From positions 9,010 to 73,009 of the forward strand of contig DCXR01000074.1 in the NCBI GenBank assembly GCA_002329075.1: a stretch of DNA of 64,000 nt. Direction: 5' to 3'. The position numbers were made by a program, and so were the translations under genes. Shown in pieces: positions 17,619-26,372 of the stretch; positions within the stretch are counted from its first letter, which is position 1, and the number at the start of each line of letters is the position of its first letter. Under the pieces are notes generated by a model. It made no database searches, had not been told where the DNA came from, and saw only the letters and a program-made list of their open reading frames with translations. Source of the DNA: Candidatus Neomicrothrix sp. UBA2131 (lineage in GTDB: Bacteria; Actinomycetota; Acidimicrobiia; Acidimicrobiales; MedAcidi-G1).

Positions 17619-17878
17619 CGCCCCGGGTCCTCGCCCATCTCGGCGAGGGCGTCGCGGACGGCGCCGCGCAGCCTTCTGGCGATGTCGGGCGAAAGGTGCC
17701 CGATGAGGCCCTGGCCGGGCTTCCCGACCTCCTCGACGGTGAGGATCACACGGGGCCGGGCGTCCGCGTAGTCGTCGCTGATGGCGACAGCCCACGAGAT
17801 CGGCGTGAGCTCGTCGTCCTCGAAGTCGGACGGGTAGTCGTCGGGGTGGAACGGGTAGTCATCGATGGAGCGGCGCAT
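17615..17878 (-). CDS. small acidic protein of unknown function
   Basis: An 87-residue acidic protein (DDYPFHPDDYPSDFEDDE near the N-terminus), with a central PISWAVAISDD strand-like region and a C-terminal helix (LSPDIARRLRGAVRDAL). No membrane segment. A CAGACT -10 box (17885-17890 on the complement) lies 6 bases before the ATG, which supports a real leaderless gene. Its stop overlaps the SET gene's stop, tail to tail. Family not recognised. Confidence 0.65.
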   Translation of the reverse strand: MRRSIDDYPFHPDDYPSDFEDDELTPISWAVAISDDYADARPRVILTVEEVGKPGQGLIGHLSPDIARRLRGAVRDALAEMGEDPGR

Positions 17879-17909
17879 GCCGACAGTCTGGCAGGACGTC
17901 CTGATCCCT

Positions 17910-17994
17910 AAATATGACTAATCCGATCATATTTCTGTTGATTCGGGGACCCGGCGTCTGTAGGTTGAGTGTCAATCCTGACCGATCTGATCGG
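17910..17994. promoter_or_regulatory. cys operon promoter with two operator-like palindromes
   Basis: A perfect 8-bp inverted repeat, AAATATGA and TCATATTT with a 9-base spacer (17910-17934), is a strikingly AT-rich block in this GC-rich DNA. A candidate promoter follows: TTGATT (17938-17943), 17 bases, TAGGTT (17961-17966). A second perfect palindrome, CCGATC-T-GATCGG (17982-17994), falls just downstream of the predicted start site. Regulation of sulfate assimilation by a repressor is inferred; which protein binds is unknown. Confidence 0.55.
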
Positions 17995-18008
17995 AATTGC
18001 CCCACACC

Positions 18009-18707
18009 ATGCCCACCGCGACCCCGACCCCCGTACGACTGCGCCGCCCGGCCGCCCTGTCCGCGGCCGAGGTCGACGCGCTGAACGAGCGGTTCGAGGC
18101 GGCACACCCGGCCGAGGTCATCCGCTGGGCCACCGACGCCTTCGGCGACGGACTCTGCCTCACCACCTCGTTCTCCGACACCCTGCTCGTCGACCTGGCC
18201 GTGGCCGTCGACCCGGACATCGAGGTGGTGTTCCTCGACACCGGCCTCCACTTCGCCGAGACCCTCGACACCCTGCGGCGGGCGATGGTCCGCTACGGAC
18301 TCCACCTCCGGGTCGAACGGCCTGACGGCGATGCCCCCGACCTCTTCGAACTCGGCACGGACGCCTGCTGCGCCTCCCGCAAGGTGGCCCCACTGGATCG
18401 GGCGCTGGCCGACAAGCGGGCCTGGCTCGCCGGCATGCGCCGCGACGACCACGCCGGGCGGGAATACACGCCCATCGTGCAGGTCGACCGCCGGGGCCTG
18501 GTCAAGGTCAACCCCCTCGCCGCCTGGCCGGCCGCAGAGGCCGACGCCTACGCCGCCGAACACGACATCGTCCTGAATCCGCTCCTGGGAGAGGGTTACG
18601 AATCCGTCGGGTGCTGGCCGTGCACCGAGCGCCCGACCGATGGCGCCGACGCACGCAGCGGCCGCTGGGCGGACAGCACCAGGACCGAATGCGGAATCCA
18701 CCTGTGA
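18009..18707 (+). CDS. cysH: assimilatory adenylyl-sulfate (APS) reductase
   Basis: Reduces adenylyl sulfate to sulfite with thioredoxin, in the cytosol. The 232-residue protein has the nucleotide loop TTSFSDT, VFLDTGLHF, and the C-terminal TECGIHL with the catalytic Cys. The pairs DACC and CWPC supply the four cysteines of the [4Fe-4S] cluster, so it is the APS-using form, not a PAPS reductase. An ATG at 18009 is used; a TTG at 17997 is the alternative. The gene is first in a four-gene operon. Confidence 0.92.
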   Translation: MPTATPTPVRLRRPAALSAAEVDALNERFEAAHPAEVIRWATDAFGDGLCLTTSFSDTLLVDLAVAVDPDIEVVFLDTGLHFAETLDTLRRAMVRYGLHLRVERPDGDAPDLFELGTDACCASRKVAPLDRALADKRAWLAGMRRDDHAGREYTPIVQVDRRGLVKVNPLAAWPAAEADAYAAEHDIVLNPLLGEGYESVGCWPCTERPTDGADARSGRWADSTRTECGIHL

Positions 18708-19366
18708 GCAGCCACCCCTACCCCGTAAACCTGGACCTCTCCGGGCGCAACGTGCTCGTGGTCGGGGCCGGAGCCGTGGCCGAACGCAAGGTGCAGGGCC
18801 TGGTGGCCGCCGGCGCCCGGGTCACCGTCGTCGCCCCCGAGGCCGTACCCGAACTGGTCGAGGCCGCCGAGAACGGTGCCGTCCGCTGGCACCAGCGCAC
18901 CTACCGCCGGGGCGAGGTGGCGTCGTACCGCCTGGCCGTGGCCGCCACCGGCGACCCCGACGTGAACGGTCAGGTCCACTGGGACGCCGAGGCTGCCGGC
19001 GTCTGGCTGAACGCAGCCGACGACCCCGACCGCTGCTCCTTCACGTTGCCCGCCGTCATACGCCGCGACGACCTCCAGGTCGCCGTCTCCACCAACGGTC
19101 GCTCACCGGCCGTGGCCGCCTGGCTGCGCCGCTCCCTCGAGGAGTCGATCGGACCCGAGCACGCCTCGCTCCTCGCCCTTGTCGCCGAAGTGCGTGAGGA
19201 CCTCCGGGTCGAACGCTCCACCACCGAAACCTCCGACTGGGAGGCCGCCCTCGATGGGGACCTGCTCGACCTGATCCGGAGCGGCGACGTCGACGGTGCA
19301 CGCCTCCGACTCCGCCGGGCCCTCGGACTCCCCGGGGCCCCCACCCTCGAAGAGGTTGCGTCATGA
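18704..19366 (+). CDS. precorrin-2 dehydrogenase / sirohydrochlorin ferrochelatase (siroheme synthase N-terminal type)
   Basis: A 220-residue protein with the NAD-binding GAGAVAERKVQGL motif, the NAADDPDRCSFTLPAVIRR segment and a C-terminal helical dimerisation region, as in Met8 and the N-terminal half of CysG. It makes siroheme from precorrin-2. The GTG start overlaps the cysH stop (GTGA) and its stop overlaps the next ATG, so the three genes are coupled. Whether it also chelates iron is inferred from its family. Confidence 0.88.
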   Translation: MSSHPYPVNLDLSGRNVLVVGAGAVAERKVQGLVAAGARVTVVAPEAVPELVEAAENGAVRWHQRTYRRGEVASYRLAVAATGDPDVNGQVHWDAEAAGVWLNAADDPDRCSFTLPAVIRRDDLQVAVSTNGRSPAVAAWLRRSLEESIGPEHASLLALVAEVREDLRVERSTTETSDWEAALDGDLLDLIRSGDVDGARLRLRRALGLPGAPTLEEVAS

Positions 19367-20136
19367 CGGTGTACCTCGTCGGTGCAGGCCCGGGTGATCC
19401 CGACCTTCTCACGCTTCGCGCCGCCCGCCTGCTGGCCGAGGCCGACGTCGTGGTCCACGACAGACTGGTCGACCCCCGGGTACTCGACCTGATCTCCCCG
19501 TGGGCAGAGGTGGTCGACGTCGGCAAGCACCCCGGCGGCCCGGCCGACGCCCAGGGGCGCATCCACCGACTGCTCGTCGGTGCCGCCGGCCGGTACGCCA
19601 CCGTCGTGCGCCTCAAGGGCGGCGACCCGTTCGTATTCGGCCGCGGTGGCGAAGAGGCCGCAGACCTGCTCAGGCAGGGAATCGACGTCGAGGTCGTCCC
19701 CGGCATCACGTCGGCCATCGCCGGTCCCGCCGCCGCCGGCATCCCCGTCACCATGCGGGGCCACGCCAGCGGATTCACCGTCATCACCGGCCATCAGGAC
19801 CCCACCAGCGCACGCAGCATCGACTGGGAGGCCGCTGCACGCCTCGGCACCACGCTCATCGTGTTGATGGGCGCCTCGCGGGCGGGCCTCATCGCCGAAC
19901 GACTCCTGCTCGGCGGCCTCGACGCCGACACCCCTGTCGCCGTGGTCGAGTCGGCCACCACGCCCGACCAGCGGGTCGCCCACACCGTCCTCGCCGACCT
20001 CCCGGAGACGCCTGTCCATGCACCGGCAATCCTCGTCATCGGCTCGGTCGCCGGCCTCGACGTCACGGACGCAGCACTCGACGACCTGGTCGCCACCACA
20101 GCCGGCGAACACGGAGGTTCGTCATGGCTCAGGTGA
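19363..20136 (+). CDS. cobA: uroporphyrinogen-III C-methyltransferase (SUMT)
   Basis: A 257-residue SAM-dependent methyltransferase making precorrin-2. Diagnostic motifs are VGAGPGDPDLLTLRAARLL, VVHDRLV, RLKGGDPFVFGRGGEE and the PGITSAIAGPAAAGIPVT block. With the preceding dehydrogenase/chelatase it supplies siroheme for the sulfite reductase that follows, whose start lies inside the last codons of this gene (13-base overlap). Confidence 0.93.
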   Translation: MTVYLVGAGPGDPDLLTLRAARLLAEADVVVHDRLVDPRVLDLISPWAEVVDVGKHPGGPADAQGRIHRLLVGAAGRYATVVRLKGGDPFVFGRGGEEAADLLRQGIDVEVVPGITSAIAGPAAAGIPVTMRGHASGFTVITGHQDPTSARSIDWEAAARLGTTLIVLMGASRAGLIAERLLLGGLDADTPVAVVESATTPDQRVAHTVLADLPETPVHAPAILVIGSVAGLDVTDAALDDLVATTAGEHGGSSWLR

Positions 20137-21914
20137 CCAGCCCGCTCGAGACCGCCCCCATCGATCCGGAGATCGCCGCCGACATCGACAAGTTCGATGA
20201 ACAACTCGCCGGCTACTTCGCCGGGCGCGTCCCCGAGGACGTGTTCCGGGTCTTCCGGCTCAACAACGGCATCTACGGCCAACGCCAGGGCGGCACCAAC
20301 CAGATGGTGCGCGTCAAGGTCCCCTACGGCGCCATGACCGCCGACCAACTCGACCTGCTGGCCGACGTCATCGTCGACCACAGCCGCGGCTGGGGCCACA
20401 TCACCACCCGTCAGAACATCCAGTTCCACTTCGTGGAACTTGCCGTGGTCCCCCGGGTCATGCGCCGACTCGCCTCCGTGGGCCTCACCACCCGGGAGGC
20501 CTGCGGCGACACCGTCCGCAACGTGCAGGGCTGCCACCTGGCCGGCGCCTGCCCCTACGAGGTGCTCGACATCAGCGCCTGGTCCGAGGCCGCCTACCGG
20601 CACTTCGTCCGCAACCCGATCAGCCAGCGCCTCCCCCGCAAGTTCAAGATCAACTTCTCGGGCTGCGACACCGACTGTGGGCAGGCCATGTTCAACGACG
20701 TCGGCGTGATCGCCGCCTCGCGCACCCATCCCGACAACAGCGTGGAACAGGGATTTCGGGTCTACATCGCCGGCGGCCTCGGCACGACACCGTTTCCAGC
20801 CCTTGCGCTCGAAGAGTTCACGTCCCGCGAGGACCTGCTCCCCACGATCGAGTCCGTCCTGCGGATCTTCGACCAGACGGGCAACCGCGACAACAAGCTG
20901 CGGGCCCGCCTCAAGTGGGTCGTCGACCAGCTCGGCATCGACGAGGTCCGCCGCCGGGTGATGGCCACACGGAAGTTCCTGCCCGCCTCGGCGACCTGGC
21001 CGGGAGGCATCCCCGACATCGTCACCGACTGGGGCGACGACCCGGCAGGCGTCGCCGCCGACGCCACCCCGACCCTGGTCGGCCAGGGCGTGCCCGTGTC
21101 ACTCGGGGCCAGGACCCCGTTCGACCGGTGGGCCGAGGCCAACGTCGTGCGCGGTGCCGCCAACGGCACCGTGTCCGCCTACGCCTGCTGCGAACTGGGC
21201 GACGTCACCGCCGACCAGTTCCGGGCCCTGGCCGCCATCGTGCGCGAGTTCGACACCGATGCGCGGGTCACCAACCGGCAGAACTTCGTGCTCCGCGACC
21301 TCACCGAAGACCAGCTGCCCGCCCTGTTCCAACGGCTCGTCGACGCCGGCATGGCGACGCCCGGCGCCGAACTGCTGCGCGACGTCGTGGCCTGCCCGGG
21401 CGCCGACACCTGCAACCTGGCGGTCACCCAGAGCCGCGGCCTGGCGAAGGCGATCGGCGAGGCGCTCGATGCCGAGGGCCTGGCCGAGGTCGGCGGCGTG
21501 CGCATCAACATCTCGGGCTGCACCAACAGTTGCGGCCAGCACCACACTTCCGACATCGGGTTCTTCGGCGCCGAACGGCGCGCCCACGGCCAGTCGGCCC
21601 CCGGCTACCAGATGCTGCTGGGCGGCTACGTCGGCCAGGAGCAGGTCCACTTCGGGCATAAGGCGTTGCGCCTCCCCGCCCGCAACGCCCCGCAGGCAGC
21701 CGTGCAGGTCGTCCGACGGTTCGTCGACGAGCGTCAGGCAGGCGAGAAGTTCCCGACCTGGCTGGAGCGCTCGGGTGGCGCCGGGGAGGTGGCGATCGGC
21801 CTCAAGGTGCTCGACCAGTTCCCGCTGCCCGACGAGGCCCCCGACTACTACGTCGACTTCGACGAGACCGGCCCCTACTCGGCCGAGGTCGGCGAGTCGG
21901 AGTGCGCCACCTGA
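20124..21914 (+). CDS. siroheme sulfite/nitrite reductase (ferredoxin type)
   Basis: A 596-residue tandem NirSir protein that should reduce sulfite to sulfide for cysteine synthesis, given the cysH-siroheme operon. GGAGG lies 6 bases before the ATG. The C half has the siroheme-[4Fe-4S] set Cys424-X5-Cys430 and Cys466-X3-Cys470. Unusually, the N half also has a complete set: Cys137-X5-Cys143 and Cys181-X3-Cys185 (CHLAGAC, GCDTDCGQ). In the best-known plant and mycobacterial enzymes the N half is degenerate. Nitrite reduction remains possible. Confidence 0.9.
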   Translation: MAQVTSPLETAPIDPEIAADIDKFDEQLAGYFAGRVPEDVFRVFRLNNGIYGQRQGGTNQMVRVKVPYGAMTADQLDLLADVIVDHSRGWGHITTRQNIQFHFVELAVVPRVMRRLASVGLTTREACGDTVRNVQGCHLAGACPYEVLDISAWSEAAYRHFVRNPISQRLPRKFKINFSGCDTDCGQAMFNDVGVIAASRTHPDNSVEQGFRVYIAGGLGTTPFPALALEEFTSREDLLPTIESVLRIFDQTGNRDNKLRARLKWVVDQLGIDEVRRRVMATRKFLPASATWPGGIPDIVTDWGDDPAGVAADATPTLVGQGVPVSLGARTPFDRWAEANVVRGAANGTVSAYACCELGDVTADQFRALAAIVREFDTDARVTNRQNFVLRDLTEDQLPALFQRLVDAGMATPGAELLRDVVACPGADTCNLAVTQSRGLAKAIGEALDAEGLAEVGGVRINISGCTNSCGQHHTSDIGFFGAERRAHGQSAPGYQMLLGGYVGQEQVHFGHKALRLPARNAPQAAVQVVRRFVDERQAGEKFPTWLERSGGAGEVAIGLKVLDQFPLPDEAPDYYVDFDETGPYSAEVGESECAT

Positions 21915-21974
21915 TTCCCGGCTGATCCCCGGCTGGTTCGCCACTCGACCTGCCCACTCGGGCAGGATCAGGGC

Positions 21975-22928
21975 GTGGCCATCGAGTTCCGCACCGAGGA
22001 CGCTCCCCCGTACGGGGCCATCGAGCAGGTGTCGCCGCTCGTGCGCCGGGTGGTGGCCCACAACCCGTCGAGGTTCACCTACCACGGCACGGGCACCTTC
22101 CTCGTCGGACCACCCGAGGGTGGTCGTGTGGCGGTCATCGACGCCGGGCCGGACGACGACGACCACATCGCCGCGGTGCTGGCGGCGGTACGGGGCCAGG
22201 AGGTGACCCACCTGCTGGTCACCCACACCCATCCCGACCACTCACCCGCCACAGCCGCCCTCCAGACGGCGACCGGTGCGGCGACGTTCGGCTTCGGTCC
22301 CCACCCGGAGGCCGCCATCCGGGCACACGAGGAGCGCAAGCGCCGGGCGGTCGAGGCCGGCGAGGAGCCCGAGTCCGACGACGGGGAGGGCGGAGGCGAC
22401 CTGGCCTTCGTGCCGGACCACCCCGTCGCCGACGGCGACCTGGTCGAGGGCGACGGGTTCTCGTTCGGGTGCCTCCACACGCCGGGCCACATCTCGAACC
22501 ACGTGTGCTTCTCGTTCGCCGAAGAGCGGACGCTGTTCAGCGGTGACCACGTGATGGGCTGGTCGACCTCGGTGATCTCCGCCCCCGACGGTGACCTCAA
22601 CGACTACCTGGACAACCTCCGCCGCCTGATCGGACGCGACGAGGTCTGCTACCGCCCCACCCACGGACCGGCGATCACCGACCCGGACCCGTACGTCGAG
22701 GCACTGGTCGCCCACCGGGCGTCACGTGAGCGCCAGATCGTGGCGGCACTGGCCGACGGTCCCCGCACCATCGCCTCCCTGGTCGCCGAGCTCTACGCAC
22801 ACGTGCACGAGGACCTGCACAAGGCTGCAGGAGCTTCGGTGTACGCCCACCTGCTGGCCCTGCAGCGGGCCGACCGGGCCATCGTCGAGGGCGAGTCCGG
22901 GCCGAAGTCGGAGTGGGGGCTGCGGTAG
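21975..22928 (+). CDS. metallo-beta-lactamase fold hydrolase (LACTB2/glyoxalase II-like)
   Basis: A 317-residue MBL-fold enzyme with the metal motif THTHPDHSPA, the later histidines in HTPGHISNH and SGDHVMGW, and THGPA at the end of the core. A C-terminal winged-helix extension (about residues 245-305) resembles that of LACTB2-type proteins. It contains an acidic insertion after residue 120. The substrate may be a thioester or RNA; not decidable here. The GTG start follows a CAGGAT -10-like box by 6 bases. Confidence 0.82.
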   Translation: MAIEFRTEDAPPYGAIEQVSPLVRRVVAHNPSRFTYHGTGTFLVGPPEGGRVAVIDAGPDDDDHIAAVLAAVRGQEVTHLLVTHTHPDHSPATAALQTATGAATFGFGPHPEAAIRAHEERKRRAVEAGEEPESDDGEGGGDLAFVPDHPVADGDLVEGDGFSFGCLHTPGHISNHVCFSFAEERTLFSGDHVMGWSTSVISAPDGDLNDYLDNLRRLIGRDEVCYRPTHGPAITDPDPYVEALVAHRASRERQIVAALADGPRTIASLVAELYAHVHEDLHKAAGASVYAHLLALQRADRAIVEGESGPKSEWGLR

Positions 22929-22935
22929 CGCCCGG

Positions 22936-23712
22936 TTACGGGTGGCGGCTCGAGACCGAGACGACCTCGCCGGTCATGTAGGACGACAGGTCACTGGCGA
23001 GGAACACCATCACGTTGGCGACCTCCCACGGCTCGGCGGCACGCCCGAAGGCCTCGCCGGCGACGAGGCCGGCCAGGAGTTCCTCGCTGCTGGTCTTCGC
23101 CAGGTGCGGGTGCATGGCGATGCTGGGCGCCACACAGTTCACCCGGACCCCGTACTCGGCGGCCTCGACCGCCGCCGATCGGGTGAGCGCCATGACGCCG
23201 GCCTTGGCGGCCGCGTAGTGGGCCTGGCCGGCCTGCGCCCGCCAGCCCAGCACGGAGGCGTTGTTGACGATGGCTCCGCTGCCACGTCCGGTCATGTGGC
23301 GCAGGGCGGTTCTGGTGCAGCGCATGGTGCCGGTGAGGGTGATGTCGAGCACCCGGTGCCACTCCTCGTCCGCCATGTCGACGAGGAGTGCCTCGCCGCC
23401 CAGGCCGGCGTTGTTGACCAGCACGTCGATGTGGCCATGGGCGTCGATGGCAGCGGCGAAGAGCCCCTGGACGTCGTCTTCGACGGTGACGTCGCAGCGG
23501 ACCGCCAGCGGGCGTTCGCCGGCGAGTTCGGCCAGGGAGTCGGCCGCCTCGCCCAGGCGACGCTCGTGGACGTCGGAGACAACCACGACGGCGCCCTCTT
23601 CGACGCAGCGCTTCGCAGCGGCGAAGCCGATGCCCGCTCCGGCGGCGGCCGTGACGACAACGACCCGGCCATCGAGCAGGTTGCGACCCGGCGGGTACTC
23701 CGGAGCGGTCAC
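22936..23712 (-). CDS. ipdF: IpdF-like short-chain dehydrogenase (5-hydroxy-HIP-CoA dehydrogenase)
   Basis: A 258-residue SDR with VVVVTAAAGAGIG, LVNNAGLGG, catalytic Ser in NNASVLGWRAQ and HYAAAK. Recalled IpdF (Rv3559c) homologues share the unusual TAAAG cofactor loop, the SVLGWRAQ segment, the EAFGRAAEPWEV block and the SSY(M/L)TGEV ending. Known role: oxidation of the 5-hydroxyl of HIP-CoA intermediates. GTGA overlap with the preceding SDR shows coupling. The assignment comes from remembered motifs, not from an alignment. Confidence 0.78.
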   Translation of the reverse strand: MTAPEYPPGRNLLDGRVVVVTAAAGAGIGFAAAKRCVEEGAVVVVSDVHERRLGEAADSLAELAGERPLAVRCDVTVEDDVQGLFAAAIDAHGHIDVLVNNAGLGGEALLVDMADEEWHRVLDITLTGTMRCTRTALRHMTGRGSGAIVNNASVLGWRAQAGQAHYAAAKAGVMALTRSAAVEAAEYGVRVNCVAPSIAMHPHLAKTSSEELLAGLVAGEAFGRAAEPWEVANVMVFLASDLSSYMTGEVVSVSSRHP

Positions 23713-24632
23713 GGGGCGGCGGCCTCTTCCGCCACCTTCTTCTCCGCCATCTCCTTCATACGTCGCTCGAGGTCTGCGAACATCGGCATCTCCTCCTGGC
23801 CTACCGAGACCGGAAGTCTCTCAGCAATCTCGTCCACGGTGAAGACACCATCGGTGTTGGCGACCATCTCGCGGACCTCGACGGGCTGGTTCCAGACGGC
23901 GATACGGCTCCCCGTGCAGGTGTAGGTCTGGGCGGTGATGTCCCGTGCTGCGTCGGAGAGCAGGTAGACGGCCAGCGGTGCGATGTCCTCGGGGGCACCG
24001 GCCTCGATCTCGAACGGCACGTTCTCGGCCATGCGGGTCATGGCGGTGGGGGCGATGCAGTTGGCGTTGATGCCGTACCGGCGCAGGGCGAAGGCGGCGC
24101 TGCGGGTCAGCGAGACGACGCCGCCCTTGGCCGCCGAATAGTTGGGCTGTGCCGTCGAGGCGACGAAGGCGCCCGAGGTGAAGCCGACCAGGCTGCCGCC
24201 GGTCTCCTGCTTGCGCATGACCGCCGAGGCGGCCCGGTAGAGGGTGAAGTGGCCCTTGAGGTGCACGGCCACGACGTCGTCGAACTCTTCTTCGCTCATG
24301 TTGAACAGCATCCGCTCGCGCACGATGCCGGCCACGCACACGACGCCGTCGATGCTGCCCCAGTTGTCGACGGCGGTGTCGACGACCTGCTGGCCGACCT
24401 CCATCTTCGAGACGTCGCCGGCGACGGCGATCGCCGTGCCTCCGGCCGCCTCGATCTCGACGACGACGGCGTCGGCGACCTCGCTCGAGGGGTCGAGGCC
24501 GTCCAGGGAGACGCCGTAGTCGGCGACGACGACGTTGGCGCCCTCGGCGGCACAGGCGAGGGCGATCCCGCGACCGATGCCGTTGCCTGCGCCGGTGACG
24601 GCGATGTTCTTTCCTGCGAGGTGTTCGTTCAC
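23709..24632 (-). CDS. short-chain dehydrogenase with C-terminal extension
   Basis: A 307-residue SDR. It has TGAGNGIGRG, a long loop after the second strand (VVVADYGVSLDGLDPSSEVAD), CVAGIVRERM, Ser in FTSGAF and YSAAK. The approximately 50-residue tail after the core (EIAERLPVSVGQEEMPM...) is highly charged. The arrangement resembles the approximately 300-residue SDRs of actinobacterial steroid or acyl-CoA clusters (such as Rv3548c), probably hydroxyacyl-CoA dehydrogenases. AGGAG lies 5 bases before the GTG. First gene of the ipdF transcript. Confidence 0.83.
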   Translation of the reverse strand: MNEHLAGKNIAVTGAGNGIGRGIALACAAEGANVVVADYGVSLDGLDPSSEVADAVVVEIEAAGGTAIAVAGDVSKMEVGQQVVDTAVDNWGSIDGVVCVAGIVRERMLFNMSEEEFDDVVAVHLKGHFTLYRAASAVMRKQETGGSLVGFTSGAFVASTAQPNYSAAKGGVVSLTRSAAFALRRYGINANCIAPTAMTRMAENVPFEIEAGAPEDIAPLAVYLLSDAARDITAQTYTCTGSRIAVWNQPVEVREMVANTDGVFTVDEIAERLPVSVGQEEMPMFADLERRMKEMAEKKVAEEAAAP

Positions 24633-24647
24633 GTGAACTCCTGGTTC

Positions 24648-24671
24648 CTGACGGTGCGTCAGGTCACCCTA
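24648..24671 (-). promoter_or_regulatory. TetR-type operator at the SDR-ipdF promoter
   Basis: A TAGGGT -10 box (24666-24671, read on the minus strand) is followed 3 bases later by the palindrome CTGAC-N5-GTCAG (24648-24662; 8-bp... core flanked by C and G, giving 6-bp arms CCTGAC/GTCAGG). The palindrome covers the expected start site, the position of a repressor. The same arms occur at the ipdA and aldehyde dehydrogenase promoters. Confidence 0.6.
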
Positions 24672-24725
24672 CCGTCGACGCCACCGCACACGAAGGCCGC
24701 ACCCGGCTGAGCGTAGGGTCATCAC

Positions 24726-25547
24726 GTGGCACTCCCCGATCCGCCCCCACCAGGCCCCGACGCCATCCGACTCGACGGCCGGGTGGCCGTCGTCACCGGC
24801 GGCGGCGCCGGCATAGGCCGCGGTGTGGCCGAGGTGCTTGCCGCCTTCGGCGCCAGCGTCGCCGTCTGGGAACGCGACGCCGATACGGCCGACGTCGGCG
24901 CCGAGGTGGGTGGACTCGGCCTCACGGTCGACGTGCGCGAGGCAGACCAGGTCGAAAGGGCCCTCGAGGAGACGACCGCCGGTCTCGGAACACCGACGAT
25001 CCTCGTCAACAACGCCGGTGGCACCTTCCGGCAGCCCTTCCTCGAATCCACCCAGAATGGACGGGACGCCATCCACCGGGCGAACCTCGGACAGGTCCTG
25101 CTCTGCACACAGTCCGTGGCCCGGGCGATGGTCGACGCCCGGCTGGGCGGAAGCATCGTCAACCTCACGTCCATCGAAGGAGACCGGGCCGCACCCGGCT
25201 ACGCCGCCTATGCCGCCTCCAAGGCCGGCATCGCCAACTTCACGAAGAGCGCCGCCGTCGAACTGGCGCCCCACGGCATCCGGGTCAACGCCGTCGCCCC
25301 CGACATCACCGCCACCGAAGGCATCCTCGAACGTGCGGGGGCGGACGCCCACCGGCGCTGGGCCGACCTGGTCCCACTGGGCCGCGCCGGCACCGTCGCC
25401 GAGATCGGTGCCGCCATCGCCTTCCTGGTGTCGGACATGGCCGCCTACATCACCGGCGAGACCCTCCACGTCGACGGTGGCACCGCGGCCGCCGGGGGCT
25501 GGTACCGGCACCCCGGCACAGGCGACCAGGTACTCGGACCACGCTGA
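24726..25547 (+). CDS. short-chain dehydrogenase/reductase
   Basis: A 273-residue classical SDR with TGGGAGIG, LVNNAGG, Ser in LTSIEG and YAASK. The C-terminal end reads ETLHVDGGTAAAGGWYRHP. It is transcribed away from the SDR-ipdF operon across a 93-base gap containing the TetR-type operator. A TAGGGT -10 box ends 6 bases before the GTG (leaderless). A role with the neighbouring steroid SDRs is plausible but inferred only from position. Confidence 0.83.
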   Translation: MALPDPPPPGPDAIRLDGRVAVVTGGGAGIGRGVAEVLAAFGASVAVWERDADTADVGAEVGGLGLTVDVREADQVERALEETTAGLGTPTILVNNAGGTFRQPFLESTQNGRDAIHRANLGQVLLCTQSVARAMVDARLGGSIVNLTSIEGDRAAPGYAAYAASKAGIANFTKSAAVELAPHGIRVNAVAPDITATEGILERAGADAHRRWADLVPLGRAGTVAEIGAAIAFLVSDMAAYITGETLHVDGGTAAAGGWYRHPGTGDQVLGPR

Positions 25548-25563
25548 ACCACCCGTCACCGCC

Positions 25564-26337
25564 TCAGCGGGCGATGAACAGCCCCCCGTCGACAATCAGG
25601 CACTGGCCGGTCATGAAGCTCGATGCGTCGGACACCATGTACAGGACGGCGCCGACCATCTCGTCGGGTGAGGCCAGGCGGCCCATGAACGTGGCCCTCG
25701 CCATGGCTGCCACCCCCGCCTCACCGGTGTTGCGGGCCATGTCCGTGTCGACCGGCCCGGGGGCCAGGGCGTTGACGCGGATGCCCCGACCGGCCAACTC
25801 CGCCGCCATCGACCTCGTGAAGCTGAGCAGGGCCGACTTGCCGGCTGCGTAGAGGGACCTACCCGGGCTGGGGAGGAAGGCACCCGCCGAGACCACGTTC
25901 ACGACAGCAGAGTGTCCGGAGACCTCGAGGTGCGCCAGACAGGCCTGGACCAGGAGCACCGGCCCCCGGACGTTCACGGCGAACGACTTGTCGAACCCGG
26001 CCAGGGTGATCCCGCCCAGCGGTTCGGCCAGGGCATTGGCTGCGTTGTTGACGACGATGTCAACGCCGCCGAAGGCCTCGACGGTGGCAGCGACCAGGCG
26101 CTCGGCGTCCTCGGGCTCGCCGAGGTGCGCCGGAACCGCCAACGCCTCGCCACCGGCGTCACGGATGGCGGCGGCCACCCCCTCACAGGCATCGGCCTTG
26201 CGACTGGCGACCACCACCCGGGCACCCTGGGCGGCAAGGCCCTCGGACACGGCACGGCCGATCCCCCGGCTGCCACCGGTCACGATGGCGACCCGGTCGG
26301 TCAGGTCGTACAGGGCGGCGATCTCCGCTCGGTCCAC
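25564..26337 (-). CDS. short-chain dehydrogenase/reductase
   Basis: A 257-residue classical SDR: TGGSRGIGRA, VNNAAN, Ser in VVSAGAF, YAAGK and a final TGQCLIVDGGLF. The Arg after the second strand (ASRKAD) suggests NADPH use. I take the GTG at 26337, close to the start of homology; no clear ribosome site or -10 box supports it, and a start further upstream would run into the cupin gene. It lies 35 bases downstream of that gene and converges with the SDR on the other strand. Confidence 0.8.
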   Translation of the reverse strand: MDRAEIAALYDLTDRVAIVTGGSRGIGRAVSEGLAAQGARVVVASRKADACEGVAAAIRDAGGEALAVPAHLGEPEDAERLVAATVEAFGGVDIVVNNAANALAEPLGGITLAGFDKSFAVNVRGPVLLVQACLAHLEVSGHSAVVNVVSAGAFLPSPGRSLYAAGKSALLSFTRSMAAELAGRGIRVNALAPGPVDTDMARNTGEAGVAAMARATFMGRLASPDEMVGAVLYMVSDASSFMTGQCLIVDGGLFIAR

Positions 26338-26372
26338 GTGCGCGCTCTCAGACAGGGTGGCCCGGTGCGGGA

